Position numbers and translations under genes: made by a program. The notes beneath the pieces are model-generated. The model saw only the letters and a list, made by a program, of their open reading frames with translations, had not been told where the DNA came from and searched no databases. Below, piece after piece: positions 11,093 through 19,982 of a stretch of DNA of 63,389 nt. Numbering within the stretch: position 1 is the stretch's first letter; each line of letters begins with the position of its first letter. Origin of the DNA: Paenibacillus koleovorans NBRC 103111 (GTDB taxonomy: Bacteria; Bacillota; Bacilli; Paenibacillales; NBRC-103111); the NCBI RefSeq assembly GCF_004000845.1, contig NZ_BIMA01000034.1:1-63389 (forward strand). Reading direction: 5' to 3'.

Positions 11093-11500
11093 TCAACCCG
11101 CCAACCACCGATACACCCAAACCGAACCCCCAACACCGACCGCCAGCCACGCCACTATGATCAAGCTTCCCACGAGCCAATTTTTCGGCTTCCCTCCCTG
11201 GACTCGCGCCTCTGCTTTCTCCATACAGTCTTGAATGACAGCACTCGGCAGCAGCTTCAAAGCCAACGCCACACCTAGCGGAATCAATATCAAATCGTCC
11301 AGATACCCCAAAATGGGCACAAAATCCGGAATCAAATCAATCGGGCTGAAAGCATACGCCACGACGCACACGGCAAACGCTTTGGCATACCAAGGGGTGC
11401 GGCTATCCTTATAGGCAAAGTAAAGCACAAACACTTGTTTCTTCAACCTTAGGGCCCACTTCCGCAGCTTCTCCAACATGACGATGAATTCCTTTTCCAA
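11093..11500 (-). CDS. YkvA-like DUF1232 membrane protein
   Basis: 135 residues; contains the DUF1232 signature TPWYAKAFAVCVVAYAFSPIDLIPDFVPILGYLDD (starting near residue 35) followed by an additional C-terminal hydrophobic helix (about 110-132). Family function is not established; members are small membrane-associated proteins. The start could be TTG at 11500 (AAGGAAACAG upstream) or the ATG at 11479. It is probably monocistronic. Confidence 0.85.
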   Translation of the reverse strand: MEKEFIVMLEKLRKWALRLKKQVFVLYFAYKDSRTPWYAKAFAVCVVAYAFSPIDLIPDFVPILGYLDDLILIPLGVALALKLLPSAVIQDCMEKAEARVQGGKPKNWLVGSLIIVAWLAVGVGGSVWVYRWLAG

Positions 11501-11544
11501 AACTGTTTCCTTAATAATAGCACGGTTGCCCGCCCCTCTAGCAG

Positions 11545-11567
11545 AAAAAAGCCGCCTTCCGGCAGCT
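11545..11567 (-). terminator. Intrinsic terminator after the DUF4838 gene
   Basis: On the minus strand GCTGCC-GGAA-GGCGGC is followed by T6, a short strong hairpin 18 bases past the DUF4838 gene stop. Confidence 0.85.
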
Positions 11568-11584
11568 TCTCTCCTGTTCCACGT

Positions 11585-13588
11585 CTATACATAAACATGC
11601 TCTTTATCATCGCCTTGCATCGTCACAAGCTCCAGCGCGTTAGCTTTGATTTTCCCCCGCACATGCCGCATCATTTCGTAGCCGTCCATAGTGTCCTGGA
11701 AGCCCAGCTCAATCCCCGACAAATACTCGCACACTTCTTCCTCGCAAATTCGGGCGGCCGCCTCTTTGTCCCCGTGCGCCAGACAGACCGCCATTTTCGC
11801 GTAGCGGGTCAAGTAGCCGGTATAAGCGTCCAGAATCCTATAGCTCTCGGAGACGACGGGCGAGGGGTCCCACAAATTCCGCTTAATGATCGGCACAAAC
11901 TCGGCCACCACCGCCTCCACGCTCGAGAACCGCTCTGCGGCTTGTTCATCCTGCCACGGCTTCTCCCGTCTAAAATAAGCAGGCTCGAACAGCTCCGACA
12001 TCCGCTCGCAAAACGCCTGCACGCGCGAAGCATCCGCCCCGAAGGCGTAGGCGAAATAATCCGTTGCGATCTCGTCAAAGGTTAATCCGGTGTCATACAA
12101 TGTGCGCGCCATGATATGCATCGGGAGCCCCGTCGGCATAAAAACCCGGAAAGGCTGGTCGCAAATGTACCCATTCAAGCCGATGGTCCCGAGATTTCTA
12201 ATATCCTCGCTCAAAACTCGCCCGATGCTGAAGTAACCGGGGTCGTTGTAATGGTCCCACATCATATGGTATTCGAACGTCAAGCTGTCGCCGTCGAACA
12301 CTTGCTGCCAATCGCGCAGGGACGCTACGTTCTGCTCGATCGTCTTGGGGAACGACTTCACGTTCCGATTCAGCACGAAAGGCGGCATCTGCACGGCCGG
12401 ATCTTCCCGATAAGACTTCGAATACGTCCTTGTGATCGGCGCCCAAAGCATTTTGAAGCGAGAAGGGTTGTTCAGACGTTCCACCTCCGGCGCCCACAGC
12501 AGCTCCACATACAAAACAAAACAAATGGTCGTCTCGAGTCCGGCGTGCGTCAGCTTCTCGTCCAGCTCGTTCAGCATAATGACCATCCAATCGGACGGTG
12601 TTTTACGGATACACGAGTCGCATTCGCACTGATTGTCGTAGCCGTCGGCCAGCCAGAAATGAAGCACATCGATGTAGCTGTGTTTCTTGGCGTAATTGGT
12701 AATGCATTCCGTCATCAACCGCCTAACCTTTTCGCTGGAGTAGCAGAGGTTCGTGCATAAGGTGTTGGGGAAATTCAACGGCTCGCCGCCCCATATTTCT
12801 CGTTTGCCGTTGATCAGGGCCAAGCAGTCCTTATACTCCTCCTTCACTTCCCCTTCAAAAGGCCCCCACCCCAGCGAAGGCAGCTCCAGAGGCTCGCAAG
12901 TCCAGCCGTGTCCGACCCCGTGATAGATCATATCGCGTTTTTTGGCTTCTTCTATGATTTGATTGTGATAACGGCGTGCCGTATCGACGGGTAGCTCGTA
13001 GCCGGGAATTTTTTTGTTTTGCGATTGGCTCGTCCAGTTGTTGAAAAAAGCATAGGACTCCATAAACTCCATGAAAAACGTGTTCATGCCGACCTTGGGC
13101 ATCCATTCCAGCATTTCGATGGCGTTCTCGAACGTATTCGCGCCTTCCAAGCATAACCCGCGGTGACGCAAGCTCGGCTTTTCGCTGATATGGCAGTCCA
13201 TATGCTCAATAGCTACTCGAGGGATGATCTCCCCAAGCGCACCTGGACGGACCCAGCGACATCCGAGCTCCGTAAGCATCCGATACACCGACAACAGCAC
13301 ACTCCGCGGGTTTACGCCGGAAATGACCCCTTTCCCATCCTGCAAGTCGGCATAAATCTCATCGTCAAACCGAGGATCCTCATGGCTGAATCGGGGACTC
13401 TTTTCTAGATCGCCAAACACGCCGAGCACGATTTCATTCTCAAACGACTTCTCTCTTTCCAGCAAAAACAGTTCGCCCGTCATTCTTCCCAAGTACTTAG
13501 AAAGCTCGCGCGCCGCGAAAAATAAAGTATGATGCTCACCCACAACGCGGATATGCCTTTCGTTCACGTTCATTAGTTGGTTGGACAT
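11585..13588 (-). CDS. DUF4838 protein with alpha-glucuronidase/GH20-like N-terminal domain
   Basis: 667-residue cytosolic-looking protein (no signal peptide). The N-terminal part (about 20-125: AARELSKYLGRMTG ... GVNPRSVLLSVYRMLTELGCRWVRPGALGE) is the alpha-glucuronidase/chitobiase-like non-catalytic domain. The central part (about 140-480) matches the DUF4838 TIM-barrel family seen in glycan-degrading genomes, with HFWLADGYDNQCECDSCIRKTPSDW as a characteristic Cys-containing motif. It is probably a glycoside hydrolase acting on internalised oligosaccharides; catalytic residues are not established for the family. GGAGG lies nine bases before the ATG. It stands alone, ended by its own terminator, and has no transporter beside it. 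Confidence 0.8.
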   Translation of the reverse strand: MSNQLMNVNERHIRVVGEHHTLFFAARELSKYLGRMTGELFLLEREKSFENEIVLGVFGDLEKSPRFSHEDPRFDDEIYADLQDGKGVISGVNPRSVLLSVYRMLTELGCRWVRPGALGEIIPRVAIEHMDCHISEKPSLRHRGLCLEGANTFENAIEMLEWMPKVGMNTFFMEFMESYAFFNNWTSQSQNKKIPGYELPVDTARRYHNQIIEEAKKRDMIYHGVGHGWTCEPLELPSLGWGPFEGEVKEEYKDCLALINGKREIWGGEPLNFPNTLCTNLCYSSEKVRRLMTECITNYAKKHSYIDVLHFWLADGYDNQCECDSCIRKTPSDWMVIMLNELDEKLTHAGLETTICFVLYVELLWAPEVERLNNPSRFKMLWAPITRTYSKSYREDPAVQMPPFVLNRNVKSFPKTIEQNVASLRDWQQVFDGDSLTFEYHMMWDHYNDPGYFSIGRVLSEDIRNLGTIGLNGYICDQPFRVFMPTGLPMHIMARTLYDTGLTFDEIATDYFAYAFGADASRVQAFCERMSELFEPAYFRREKPWQDEQAAERFSSVEAVVAEFVPIIKRNLWDPSPVVSESYRILDAYTGYLTRYAKMAVCLAHGDKEAAARICEEEVCEYLSGIELGFQDTMDGYEMMRHVRGKIKANALELVTMQGDDKEHVYV

Positions 13589-13683
13589 TACGCTTAGCCT
13601 CCATCGAGATCACGGTTGTGTCCTAAGTGTAACTAGATCCCGAGGAAGGCGGATATGTCTTTTTCTGCTAAACTATGGGATTT

Positions 13684-15057
13684 TTATCGAGCTTTTTGAA
13701 CGTCCCCTCTGGGCAGCAGCATCGTCAGCCCCACCATAATCACACCTAGCACCGCACAAACCCAAGCCATGCTGTGCAGGTTCGGAGTTGTGATCTGTTT
13801 GCCGAACAAGGCGGCGAGCAAGCTGGAGGACAGTATAGTCCCGATAAACCGCGAAGTCATGAACAGCCCCGAGGCGATGCCGGTTTCTTCCTTCTTGATA
13901 AATTGGTACAGAGCTGTCTGCATGCCTAAATTGTTGAAGCCGTTGGCGATGCCGAGCACACACAGGACAAGGAAAATCGTCACCGTGCTCGCCTGGTCTC
14001 GGATAAGCAGCAGGAGCAAGCTGCCGGCTATGACTAGTAATGTGCCTACTTGGAGAGACGGCTTGGACCCGCTCCGATCGATCCACCTGCCTACAAGCGG
14101 CGTCACCAGTACGCTAAAGCCGGCGATCGACAGCATAACGAGCCCCGTCTTCTGCGGATCCATCTGTTGGACGCGCTGCAGGTAGGAGGGGATGCCGAAC
14201 ATAATCGAATAGAATGCGATATTCGTTAAGATGAACTGGACGTAGATGCGGGTTACCGCTTTATTTTTGCGAAGAAAATCGACATCAATGAAGGGTTTGC
14301 TCCGGCTAAGCTCGAACCGATACAGCCAGATCGACAAACCCACGCTGACGACGAGCTTCCACACGCTGAATCCGTCCGCGAGCGAGAGGAAAAATAGCAG
14401 CCACATGAAGATCGCAGCCGAGAAGAGGGCGACGCCGGTCCAGTCCATTTTGGCCTTGGTGCCTGCTGCCGGCTTGGGATCCTTCGGGAATGTTCTCCAT
14501 GCCAGCGCGAAGGAACCTATAATAAAAGGAAAGTTGCACAGGAAGATCAACGGCCAATCCCCGTAGTGCAGCAGCAACCCGCCGAGGGACGGCCCGAAAG
14601 CCGCCGACGTGCTGGAAAAGACCGAGAGCAAGCCGAGCGCCCGGGCTTGTCCTGAAGTGATCTGCTCGCGGATGATCCCCATGCCGGACGGGAATACGGC
14701 GGAGCTGCCCAGCGCCTGGATCATGCGAAACCCGATCAGCCAGCCGAAGCTGGGCGACAGCGGAGCCAGGCACGACGACAGGGTGACGAGCAGCAGCCCG
14801 AACAGGAACACCTTTTTGCGGCCGAACATGTCGCTCCACTTGCCCATCAGAGGCTGCCCGATCGCACTGGCCAAGTAGTAAGTGGAGATGAGCCACGACA
14901 CATCGGCGAACGTGAGCTGGAACTCCTCCTGCAGGCGCGACAAGGCGACCGAGATCATCGTCGTGTTGAGCGGGTTCAGCAGCGTGCCGAGCGCAACGGC
15001 AGTTATGAGCATCGTTTCTTTGCGTGTCATTTTGGGTCTTGGTTGAGTTAGTGCCAT
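13684..15057 (-). CDS. MFS drug exporter, DHA family
   Basis: 457-residue major facilitator with the N-terminal pattern LNTTMISVALSRLQEEF (motif D1-like), the loop 2-3 motif GKWSDMFGRKKVF (motif A), and GFRMIQALGSSAVFPSG (motif B region). In this family such proteins pump drugs or metabolites out of the cell using protons. Around twelve to fourteen hydrophobic segments are visible. AAGGTGAT precedes the ATG. Its neighbours give no substrate clue; there is no adjacent TetR or MarR regulator. Confidence 0.9.
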   Translation of the reverse strand: MALTQPRPKMTRKETMLITAVALGTLLNPLNTTMISVALSRLQEEFQLTFADVSWLISTYYLASAIGQPLMGKWSDMFGRKKVFLFGLLLVTLSSCLAPLSPSFGWLIGFRMIQALGSSAVFPSGMGIIREQITSGQARALGLLSVFSSTSAAFGPSLGGLLLHYGDWPLIFLCNFPFIIGSFALAWRTFPKDPKPAAGTKAKMDWTGVALFSAAIFMWLLFFLSLADGFSVWKLVVSVGLSIWLYRFELSRSKPFIDVDFLRKNKAVTRIYVQFILTNIAFYSIMFGIPSYLQRVQQMDPQKTGLVMLSIAGFSVLVTPLVGRWIDRSGSKPSLQVGTLLVIAGSLLLLLIRDQASTVTIFLVLCVLGIANGFNNLGMQTALYQFIKKEETGIASGLFMTSRFIGTILSSSLLAALFGKQITTPNLHSMAWVCAVLGVIMVGLTMLLPRGDVQKAR

Positions 15058-15323
15058 GCGGGATCACCTTCTTTTAGGGTAGGTGTCGCGGAAGCTTGTC
15101 GTCCACCCGTTTACGGGAATCATAGCACAGCCGGGGCGATTTCCAGAAATACTCAAGGGCTATCGCTTCATAGGAGCAGCCTATAACAAAAGAGCGAAGC
15201 CTCATCCGCCATCTGGCGTTTGCATCGCTCCTCTCGTTACTCATCTCCATCAATTGTACCGTCGCTCCGGGGAATTCATAGAGCCAATTTTCGAATAGTC
15301 GACTAGGCCGCTTCCCTCCCAAT

Positions 15324-15355
15324 AAAAAAACCGCATGTCTCAACTCACATACGGC
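15324..15355 (-). terminator. Intrinsic terminator overlapping the end of the wHTH gene
   Basis: On the minus strand GCCGTATGTG-agttga-GACATGCGGT (near-complementary) is followed by T7. The stop codon of the small winged-helix gene lies within the hairpin. Confidence 0.75.
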
Positions 15356-15714
15356 TTGCTGCTTGGATAGTCATAACGCTCGAACGCACTCGGCTTCCTG
15401 GACGGGGAGCGAAGAGTGCTCAGCTTCTTGACAAAGAAGTTGCCGCTCTCATAGGTGAGCATCTCGCTGCGGTTCAAGTTGCTCATCAGCCAATCGACGT
15501 ATTCGACGGTCGTGCCGATCAGGCTGCCGATCTCCGCATTGCTCAGCTTTTTCATCAAATATCGGTCGCTGTCGCAGTTGTTTAGGTCTCCACCGTACGA
15601 GTAGGGAAGACGAATCAGCACATAGCGGAAAGTCCCGGATTTTCCAAACGTGATCAAGTCTCTGGACGGGTGCGGTTGAACATCTATCTCGTTAAGAGAG
15701 AAAGCTGCTTGCAT
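15340..15714 (-). CDS. Small winged-helix protein, Crp/Fnr DNA-binding domain-like
   Basis: 124 residues. Residues about 28-105 resemble the C-terminal helix-turn-helix of Crp/Fnr regulators: RYVLIRLPYSYGG, then KKLSNAEIGSLIGTTVEYVDWLMSNLNRSEML and a beta-wing segment NFFVKKLSTLR. The cyclic-nucleotide-binding half is absent. It is either a stand-alone DNA-binding protein or the remnant of a larger regulator. It is preceded by a poor match to a ribosome site and ends in a terminator. The similarity is by pattern only, so the family call is tentative. Confidence 0.5.
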   Translation of the reverse strand: MQAAFSLNEIDVQPHPSRDLITFGKSGTFRYVLIRLPYSYGGDLNNCDSDRYLMKKLSNAEIGSLIGTTVEYVDWLMSNLNRSEMLTYESGNFFVKKLSTLRSPSRKPSAFERYDYPSSKPYVS

Positions 15715-15991
15715 GGGGGAACACTCCTTCGATTATGGGATGGTCTTGTCCGTACGATCTTGCTGATGACTTCATTGTACCGGAAACATGTTAGGTTACT
15801 TTTAAAATCAAATATGAATTTTCCAGGATGCTTTCGACAACCTCCGACACGATTCCAGCTAAACCCGCAGCATCTTCCTCACAATCTCTTAACGATTCCC
15901 TTGCAAATTCCCATACGCTCACACAAAGCCTGAACATCCAGCAAAAAGGCCGCCGATTCTCCGGTATAGTATAGATATCGGGAAATATAGT

Positions 15992-16022
15992 GAAAAAAAA
16001 GCCGCCGATGTTAGTCGGCAGC
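15992..16022 (-). terminator. Terminator containing the stop codon of the Ig-like protein gene
   Basis: Minus strand GCCGA-ctaaca-TCGGC followed by GGC and T8. The TAA stop (16013-16011) sits in the hairpin loop, so translation ends inside the terminator. Confidence 0.8.
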
Positions 16023-18611
16023 TTCGGGTTTCACCGTCACCTGTACGGTGGTCTTCTTGTTGGCGAACGTGACGGTGATGCGCGCGGTACCTTTACCGGT
16101 GGCTTTGATGAGGCCGTCCTTCACATCGGCAACCATGATGTTCGAGGAGGTCCACAAGGCGGGCAGCGTCACGTTCTCGTCTACGCCGTCGGAGTAGGTG
16201 GCGATCGCTTCGACTTTGGCGGTTTTCCCTTCCTGCAGCGTAAGCTTCACCACGTCGGTCTTCAAATATTTCAGCGAGTCGATCTCTACCGGCACCGAGA
16301 CGGACTTGCCGCCAAACGTTGCCGTAATGGTCGTTTTGCCGGAGCCTGTAGCCGTGAACAGCCCGCCCGAGATTGTGCCGAGCTTGTAGGACGACACTTT
16401 CCAGATCGCCTCATCGCTGACCTCTCTCACCGAACCATCCGCCAAAGTGGCGCTCAATCGAATCTGCACCTGCTCGCCGCTCTTCATGACGATGTACGTT
16501 TTGTCGGCGGCAAGGGATTGCACCACACCGATTTCCACTAAAATCGTGACACTCTTCCCCCCGTAGGAGGCGGTGATCGTAGCTTTGCCGCGCGAAACCG
16601 GCGTCACTACGCCTTTCGTCACCATGGCGATCGCGCTGTTGCTTGTTTTCCACTCGGCTTCCTTCGTCACATCTTGAATTGCGCCGCTGGCATTGGCCGC
16701 GGTCAATTGGATAGCCCGAGTGTCATACAAGTCGAACACGAGATGTTGGCTGCTGGCTGTAAGCTCATCGGCCCGATCCACCTGAACCGGAATCGTCACC
16801 GTTTTGTTGTCGAATTGAGCGCTGAGCGTCGTATCGCCCGGCCCTACCGCTTTTACTTTCCCGCCATCCACCGACGCCACTTTACTATTGGCGCTCGTCC
16901 AGATGACCTCCATCGTTACGTCTTTCTCCGTCTCGTCCATATACAAAGCTTCGGCTTGCAGCGTGACGGCATCGCCTTTGCGCAGATCCAGCTTGTCCTT
17001 GCTAACGGTCAAGCTTTTCAAGACGCCGACCGACACTTGAATGACGGCCGTCCGAGTACCGAACTCTGCCTTGATCGTAGCGGCGCCTGTAGAAATCCCC
17101 GTAATGCTCCCTTCTCGCACATCGGCAATGTCTCCATTACTGCTTGTCCACTCCGCCTTCGCAGTAATATCCGATTTCCGCCCGTCTTTGAATTGCGCTT
17201 CCAGGGTCACTTTAGAAGAATCGCCGATTTGCAAGTTTACAATCTTTTTGCCAGCTTTGATAATAGCCGGAACATCCACTTCGACCCGAGTGGTCGTTTT
17301 CTTGCCGCCATACTCTGCGGTCACGGTGGCGACACCTGCTTTATAGGAGGTCACTTTTCCCTTATGGACAAGGGCAATGTCCTCATGATCCACACGCCAT
17401 ACGGCATCCCCGCCGACATTCCCGCTAGTGCCGTCGGCATAATAAGCGGACAGCACCAACTGCTGCACCTGCCCGGTCTGCAGCGAGAGCAGGTCGGAGC
17501 TGACGACCAACCGACGCGGAACTTCTACGTCCACTGAAGCTTGTACGGTTTTGGCACCATACTTGGCCGTAATAACGGCTTCCCCAATCGCAGTCGCGTG
17601 CAGCCGGCCTTTGCTCACCTCAACGATATTGGTGTCGCTGGACGTCCATTCCGCACGATCCGATATATCCTCGGTCTCCCCGTTCGTATAAGTAGCGGTC
17701 AGCTTTAGCTCGCCGGATGTATTTCTCTTCATCAGCAGACCAGGCTTGTCCAATTCCAGCTTCAAGGTGCTGTCGACATCGACAAGTACCGTGGTCGACT
17801 TCGTCCCGTAAGAGCCCGTCAAGGTCGCTGTCCCAACCCCATAGCCGGTCACGAAGCCCTTGATCGCATCCGCAACTTGGGCATTGTCAGTCGTCCACTC
17901 GATCAACTCCGAAACATCTGCAACGGTGCCGTCCGGATAGGTAGCCCATACTTTGATCGGCGCCGTCCCGTTCTTAAACAAAGACACTTTCGACTGTTCG
18001 GTATCGATCCGGCGGACCACTTCTACATCAATGTCCAACGTCAATGTTTGGTTCATATATTTGACGGTCACCCTCGTACTGCCGGGACGTTGTCCCTTGA
18101 CGAGTCCATTCGTAACCGTAACGATCGAGCTGCTGGCCGCCGTGTAATCGGCCTTTTTGGTGACATCCTCGGTCGTGCCGTCATCGTAATAGGCTGTGAT
18201 CGTGACCTGCTCGGAGGCATTCAAGCGCAAATCCATAGAGCTTTTATCGATCGTAAGTGATTTGATTTTTTTACTGACATCGACATTCACGACAACCATC
18301 TTACCCATATACGTAGCGGTCAGCACGGCCTTGCCTTCTCGCTTGGCGGTCACTACCCCCGCATAGACGGAAGCGATCTCGGAATTGCTGGAATTCCAAT
18401 CGGTCTTGATCGTGGCGTTCTCCGTAGCTCCGCTGAGATAAACAGCCGTTGCCGTCAGGCTCGCCGTTTCGCCTACTTGCAGCGCGAGCTCGTTTTTGTT
18501 CAAAATCAGCTTGGAAATTTCATCGGCCGCCTGGGCGGTTCCCGGAGTGATAGAGGGACTGGCAACTAGCGCGAAGATCAACACCATCATAAGAAGTCGA
18601 AAGCGATTCAT
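16011..18611 (-). CDS. Secreted protein of ten BIG2-type Ig-like modules
   Basis: 866 residues with a signal peptide (MNRFRLLMMVLIFALVASP ... AQA, cleavage near 28). From about residue 31 to the end it consists of ten tandem BIG2-type modules of about 83 residues. Each has the pattern: hydrophobic strand, K-x-x-L-x-L-x-x-G, ATYxDGxxEDVT, WTSSNxxIAxVxxGxVTxxxxGxATITAxYGGK. The module starts are recognisable by phrases such as LILNKNELALQ, LTIDKSSMDLR and LTVSKDKLDLR. There is no SLH, LPXTG or enzymatic domain, so anchoring to the wall is not explained; it may be released or act as a matrix or adhesive spacer. It is divergently transcribed from a LysR regulator gene across 205 bp. Confidence 0.9.
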   Translation of the reverse strand: MNRFRLLMMVLIFALVASPSITPGTAQAADEISKLILNKNELALQVGETASLTATAVYLSGATENATIKTDWNSSNSEIASVYAGVVTAKREGKAVLTATYMGKMVVVNVDVSKKIKSLTIDKSSMDLRLNASEQVTITAYYDDGTTEDVTKKADYTAASSSIVTVTNGLVKGQRPGSTRVTVKYMNQTLTLDIDVEVVRRIDTEQSKVSLFKNGTAPIKVWATYPDGTVADVSELIEWTTDNAQVADAIKGFVTGYGVGTATLTGSYGTKSTTVLVDVDSTLKLELDKPGLLMKRNTSGELKLTATYTNGETEDISDRAEWTSSDTNIVEVSKGRLHATAIGEAVITAKYGAKTVQASVDVEVPRRLVVSSDLLSLQTGQVQQLVLSAYYADGTSGNVGGDAVWRVDHEDIALVHKGKVTSYKAGVATVTAEYGGKKTTTRVEVDVPAIIKAGKKIVNLQIGDSSKVTLEAQFKDGRKSDITAKAEWTSSNGDIADVREGSITGISTGAATIKAEFGTRTAVIQVSVGVLKSLTVSKDKLDLRKGDAVTLQAEALYMDETEKDVTMEVIWTSANSKVASVDGGKVKAVGPGDTTLSAQFDNKTVTIPVQVDRADELTASSQHLVFDLYDTRAIQLTAANASGAIQDVTKEAEWKTSNSAIAMVTKGVVTPVSRGKATITASYGGKSVTILVEIGVVQSLAADKTYIVMKSGEQVQIRLSATLADGSVREVSDEAIWKVSSYKLGTISGGLFTATGSGKTTITATFGGKSVSVPVEIDSLKYLKTDVVKLTLQEGKTAKVEAIATYSDGVDENVTLPALWTSSNIMVADVKDGLIKATGKGTARITVTFANKKTTVQVTVKPEAAD

Positions 18612-18816
18612 CGGATTATTCGTTCATCCTTCCCGTATCCACCATTTTTTTCCGAGCCGCAGATCATTATATAATGGTTCCGATTTCCTGCATAATACGC
18701 AGTTCAGATGAGTGGTATCTCAAATTCTAATATCCTCGCTTCAACTGCAACAACTATACTAGGATTTGCGTTATCTTGTATGATACAGACTGATGCTGGC
18801 CATCACGGAGGTCCAA

Positions 18817-19686
18817 ATGGATATTCAGATGCTCAAGATGTTTTATACGACGGCGCAGGAAGGCAGTATCTCCAAAGCCGCCAACAAGCTGAACTTCGCC
18901 CAATCCAATGTTACGCAGAAAATCAAGCAGCTCGAAGCCGATTTGCAGACGACGTTGTTCTACCGGCATAATCGCGGAATCATGCTTACTCCATCCGGAC
19001 AAATTCTAGTAGCGTATGCCAAACAAATCATGCATGTGATGCAAGAAGCCAGAGCGGCGGTCAGCGACTCCGCCGTTCCTACCGGGGCGCTTCACATCGG
19101 ATCCTTGGAAACGACCGCCGCGGTACGATTGCCTTTCCTCCTAACGAAATATCATGCCGATTACCCTCAGGTCGACCTCACTTTAGCCACGGGTCCCACC
19201 GAGAAACATATTCAAGCCGTCCTTGATTATGAGCTGCATGGAGCTTTCGTATCCGGTCCGGTCATTCACCCCGATCTGATCCAGGAAAATGTCATCGACG
19301 AGGAATTCGTGCTCCTGACACCCGTCTCCCATCCACCCATTACTACTATTAAAGAGGTTCAATTGCGCACCCTGCTCTTGTTTCCAAGCGGCTGCACGTA
19401 TCGTTCCAAAATCCTGCAATTGATCGACGAAGAAAAGGTTGTTCCTAATAAAGTCATGCAATTCGAATCGATCGAAACGATTATCGGCTGTGTAAGCGCG
19501 GGACTTGGCTTCTCCCTGATGCCGCGATCGTTCGTCAAAGACTCGGTGCAGCAAGGCCGAATTCGCGGTCATGAGCTGCCAGGCAAAAACGCCAAGGTCA
19601 CCACCTTGTTCATCCGGCGCCGGGATGCGCTGATTACGCCCGCGCTGTCCGCTTTTATTACGGAGATGCGCGCTCATTTCAAATAA
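18817..19686 (+). CDS. LysR family transcriptional regulator
   Basis: 289 residues. The N-terminal HTH (MDIQMLKMFYTTAQEGSISKAANKLNFAQSNVTQKIKQLEADL) is followed by a substrate-binding domain typical of the CysB/YtlI-like group. The start at 18817 is chosen because GGAGG lies six bases upstream and the family begins with this Met; an in-frame ATG at 18793 adds eight unrelated residues. It lies divergently from the Ig-like protein gene, which is a candidate target. The ligand is not predictable from sequence alone. Confidence 0.92.
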   Translation: MDIQMLKMFYTTAQEGSISKAANKLNFAQSNVTQKIKQLEADLQTTLFYRHNRGIMLTPSGQILVAYAKQIMHVMQEARAAVSDSAVPTGALHIGSLETTAAVRLPFLLTKYHADYPQVDLTLATGPTEKHIQAVLDYELHGAFVSGPVIHPDLIQENVIDEEFVLLTPVSHPPITTIKEVQLRTLLLFPSGCTYRSKILQLIDEEKVVPNKVMQFESIETIIGCVSAGLGFSLMPRSFVKDSVQQGRIRGHELPGKNAKVTTLFIRRRDALITPALSAFITEMRAHFK

Positions 19687-19708
19687 AAAAACCGCGGCTC
19701 GCGCGGTT
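19685..19708 (-). terminator. Terminator downstream of the small membrane protein gene
   Basis: Minus strand AACCGCG-cgagc-CGCGGTT followed by T6. It lies between the convergent LysR gene and the 61-codon gene; the T run serves the minus strand. Confidence 0.75.
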
Positions 19709-19779
19709 CATCCCATGTACAGCCTATTTCCCGTCACTACCCCCGACACCAAGTCCCTGCAAAATGCGGCTTTTTTTCC

Positions 19780-19965
19780 CTAGCTGAGCAAATTAATGAT
19801 GATAGAAGCGAGATAACCCAGCAGCGGACCAAAGACTGCAAATCCAAAAATGAGAGCCAAGATTTTGCCCGGAGTCGATAGCCCCTTTGGTTCGCTGAGC
19901 GCTTCCAGCTTCTGCTGAATTTTCTTAAGCTCCTCAAGAATTTCCCGGTTGGTGACCTCTTGCAT
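19780..19965 (-). CDS. Small membrane protein with coiled-coil N-terminus
   Basis: 61 residues: a charged amphipathic helix (about 1-25, REILEELKKIQQKLEAL, predicted coiled coil) followed by a Gly/Pro-containing hinge and one hydrophobic segment (about 35-60). The gene has a very strong ribosome site (GGAGGAGG, eight bases before the ATG) and its own terminator, which argues it is real. I do not recognise the family. It could be a membrane-tethering or assembly factor; this is only a shape-based guess. It lies 17 bp downstream of the AadA-like gene and may be co-transcribed with it. Confidence 0.7.
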   Translation of the reverse strand: MQEVTNREILEELKKIQQKLEALSEPKGLSTPGKILALIFGFAVFGPLLGYLASIIINLLS

Positions 19966-19982
19966 GATACTTGTCCTCCTCC

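Noticed and set aside
15074-15343. 89-codon minus-strand frame
   Set aside because: No ribosome site, no recognisable family, partly inside a terminator.
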